From the NCBI RefSeq assembly GCF_029892285.1, contig NZ_JARXVM010000018.1, positions 61,037-125,036 on the forward strand: a DNA stretch of 64,000 nucleotides. Reading direction: 5' to 3'. The notes beneath the pieces were generated by a model. That model had not been told where the DNA came from, searched no databases, and saw nothing but the letters and a program-made list of their open reading frames with translations. Made by a program: the position numbers and the translations under genes. Positions 63,059 to 64,000 of the stretch are shown in pieces. Positions within the stretch are counted from its first letter, which is position 1; each line of letters begins with the position of its first letter. The stretch is from Rhizobium sp. SG_E_25_P2. Lineage in GTDB: Bacteria > Pseudomonadota > Alphaproteobacteria > Rhizobiales > Rhizobiaceae.

Positions 63059-63850
63059 ATGCGCCTGAAAATCAGCCACATGACGGAATATAACTATGAC
63101 GAACCGGTGGAATTCGCCCTGCAAAGGCTCAGGCTGACGCCACGGGATTGGCCTGGCCAGAAAGTGCTGTCCTGGCAAACACTGGTGACCGGGGCGGGGC
63201 ATCAGGCCTTCTATGACGATCACTTCGGCAATCGCGTCGAATTGGTCAGCGTCATCGAGGGCCAGTCCTCCATCCGCATCATGGCCCAGGGCGAGGTGGA
63301 AACCGAGGAAATGAACGGCGTGTTCGGTCCGCATAAGGGATATGCGCCGCTCTGGCTATTCCGGCGCGAAACGCCGCTCACCAAGCCTGGCAAACTGGTG
63401 CGGGAACTCGCGAAATCCGTGGACGGGGACGGGGATCTGGCCCGCATGCACGCATTGATGGCCGCCATCCACGCGGCCATAGACTACAAGAAGGGCGTGA
63501 CGACGTCGGAAACCGCGGCCGAACAGGCTCTCGAACTCAGAGCCGGCGTCTGCCAGGACCATGCCCATGTGTTCATTGCGGCTGCGCGACTCCTGGGCCT
63601 TCCGGCGCGGTATGTCTCCGGCTACATGCTCGACGGCTCCGATATGGCGGCCGCCAGCCATGCCTGGGCGGAGGCGCATATCGACGGGCTCGGCTGGGTT
63701 GGCTTCGATGTCGCCAACGAGATCTGCCCGGACGAACGATATGTTCGCGTGGCCACCGGTCTTGACACATCCGACACGGCGCCGGTGTCCGGCATGCGGC
63801 TGGGAACATCGCCGGAAATGATCATCGTCAATGTGACGGTCGAACAGTAG
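63059..63850 (+). CDS. Transglutaminase-like cysteine peptidase-fold protein
   Basis: A 263-aa protein. N-terminal beta domain (MRLKISHMTEYNYDEPVEFALQRLRLTPR, in parts) and transglutaminase core with catalytic triad: Cys in LRAGVCQDHAHVFIAAARLLGLPARYVSGYM (in parts), His in ASHAWAEAHIDGLGWVGFD and Asp in FDVANEICPDERYV. No signal peptide. Third gene of the cluster, followed by an intrinsic terminator. Probably a peptidase or amide-forming enzyme on the product of the ATP-grasp. Confidence 0.91.
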   Translation: MRLKISHMTEYNYDEPVEFALQRLRLTPRDWPGQKVLSWQTLVTGAGHQAFYDDHFGNRVELVSVIEGQSSIRIMAQGEVETEEMNGVFGPHKGYAPLWLFRRETPLTKPGKLVRELAKSVDGDGDLARMHALMAAIHAAIDYKKGVTTSETAAEQALELRAGVCQDHAHVFIAAARLLGLPARYVSGYMLDGSDMAAASHAWAEAHIDGLGWVGFDVANEICPDERYVRVATGLDTSDTAPVSGMRLGTSPEMIIVNVTVEQ

Positions 63851-63880
63851 ATCAGCCCTGCCGCCATGGCCATTTCAATT

Positions 63881-63907
63881 CGCCCGGCTCGCCGCCGGGC
63901 GTTTTTT
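63881..63907 (+). terminator. Terminator of the ATP-grasp cluster
   Basis: Stem CGCCCGGC / GCCGGGCG with 5-nt loop (63881-63901) followed by TTTTTT, 30 bp past the transglutaminase stop. Confidence 0.92.
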
Positions 63908-63921
63908 ATGAAGTAAATAAA

Positions 63922-63940
63922 CCTCCACCTACGGTGGAGG
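63922..63940. repeat. Short perfect palindrome near window end
   Basis: CCTCCACC-tac-GGTGGAGG, then CTAC-ata-GTAG at about 63952-63962. It could be the end hairpin of an IS200/IS605-like or REP-type element, but only 60 bp of sequence follow and no gene is visible. Confidence 0.35.
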
Positions 63941-64000
63941 ACTGGACGAGTTCTACATAGTAGTTGAGAGACCTCTGGCTTGGACCGTTAGATTGTGCGG

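Noticed and set aside
1..64000. CRISPR array, prophage, rRNA operon or toxin-antitoxin pair
   Set aside because: No regularly spaced repeats, phage structural genes, rRNA sequence or recognisable toxin pair were seen.

Overview
The window reads as chromosomal DNA of an alphaproteobacterium, most likely order Hyphomicrobiales (Rhizobiales). The reasons are a GC-rich, gene-dense sequence; a BioR regulator next to bioY-bioB with two TTATCTATAA operators; an RpoE/ChrR-type (ECF11) sigma/anti-sigma pair; and many sites fitting the alphaproteobacterial general-stress (EcfG) promoter GGAAC-N16/17-CGTT. I see no plasmid, phage or complete insertion sequence, and one tRNA gene.

Layout. 1-3.8 kb: the end of a spermidine/putrescine ABC operon (potB, potC, potD-like) followed by an acetylpolyamine amidohydrolase. 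3.9-7.1 kb: one very large protein joining an Amt ammonium channel to PAS, GGDEF and EAL domains. 7.24 kb: tRNA-Val(CAC). 7.7-15.6 kb: a complete kdp potassium system (a second tiny membrane peptide, then kdpF, A, B, C, D, E). 15.7-24.3 kb, minus strand: an amiC-amiR sensor/antiterminator pair, an alpha/beta hydrolase and a five-gene oligopeptide ABC transporter, with an intrinsic terminator ahead of the first gene. 24.6-28.1 kb: two small proteins, PQQ glucose dehydrogenase and an ECF sigma factor.

28.6-31.4 kb: a run of small acidic or proline-rich proteins, a BON-domain protein and an unusual receiver-plus-sigma2 protein, several behind EcfG-like promoters. 31.6-36.4 kb: methylpurine glycosylase, glgA, and bioR-bioY-bioB. 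36.6-46.1 kb: an SDR oxidoreductase, a PRC-barrel protein, a YciE-type ferritin-like protein, treZ, glgX, a WYL-regulator/LysE-exporter pair, and a BON protein with a small partner. 46.5-51.0 kb: a large hybrid histidine kinase and a LuxR-type regulator. 51.2-58.9 kb: malic enzyme, a small conserved protein, rhodanese with an FtrA-like regulator, a cardiolipin synthase-like phospholipase D with an EEP hydrolase, and an EamA transporter. 59.1-60.3 kb: ChrR-like anti-sigma and its ECF11 sigma. 60.7-63.9 kb: a three-gene peptide-ligase-type cluster (circularly permuted ATP-grasp, alpha-E, transglutaminase).

Main theme. Glycogen/trehalose metabolism, small hydrophilic proteins, BON and PRC proteins, a sigma factor and a sensor kinase lie behind EcfG-like promoters, so 28-46 kb looks like a scattered general-stress regulon. 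Points most worth a second look: the Amt-GGDEF-EAL fusion, the receiver-sigma2 protein in reversed PhyR order, the ChrR whose zinc cysteines are serines, the palindromic two-way EcfG promoter at 46.2 kb, and the antiterminator-type leader of the peptide-transport operon.
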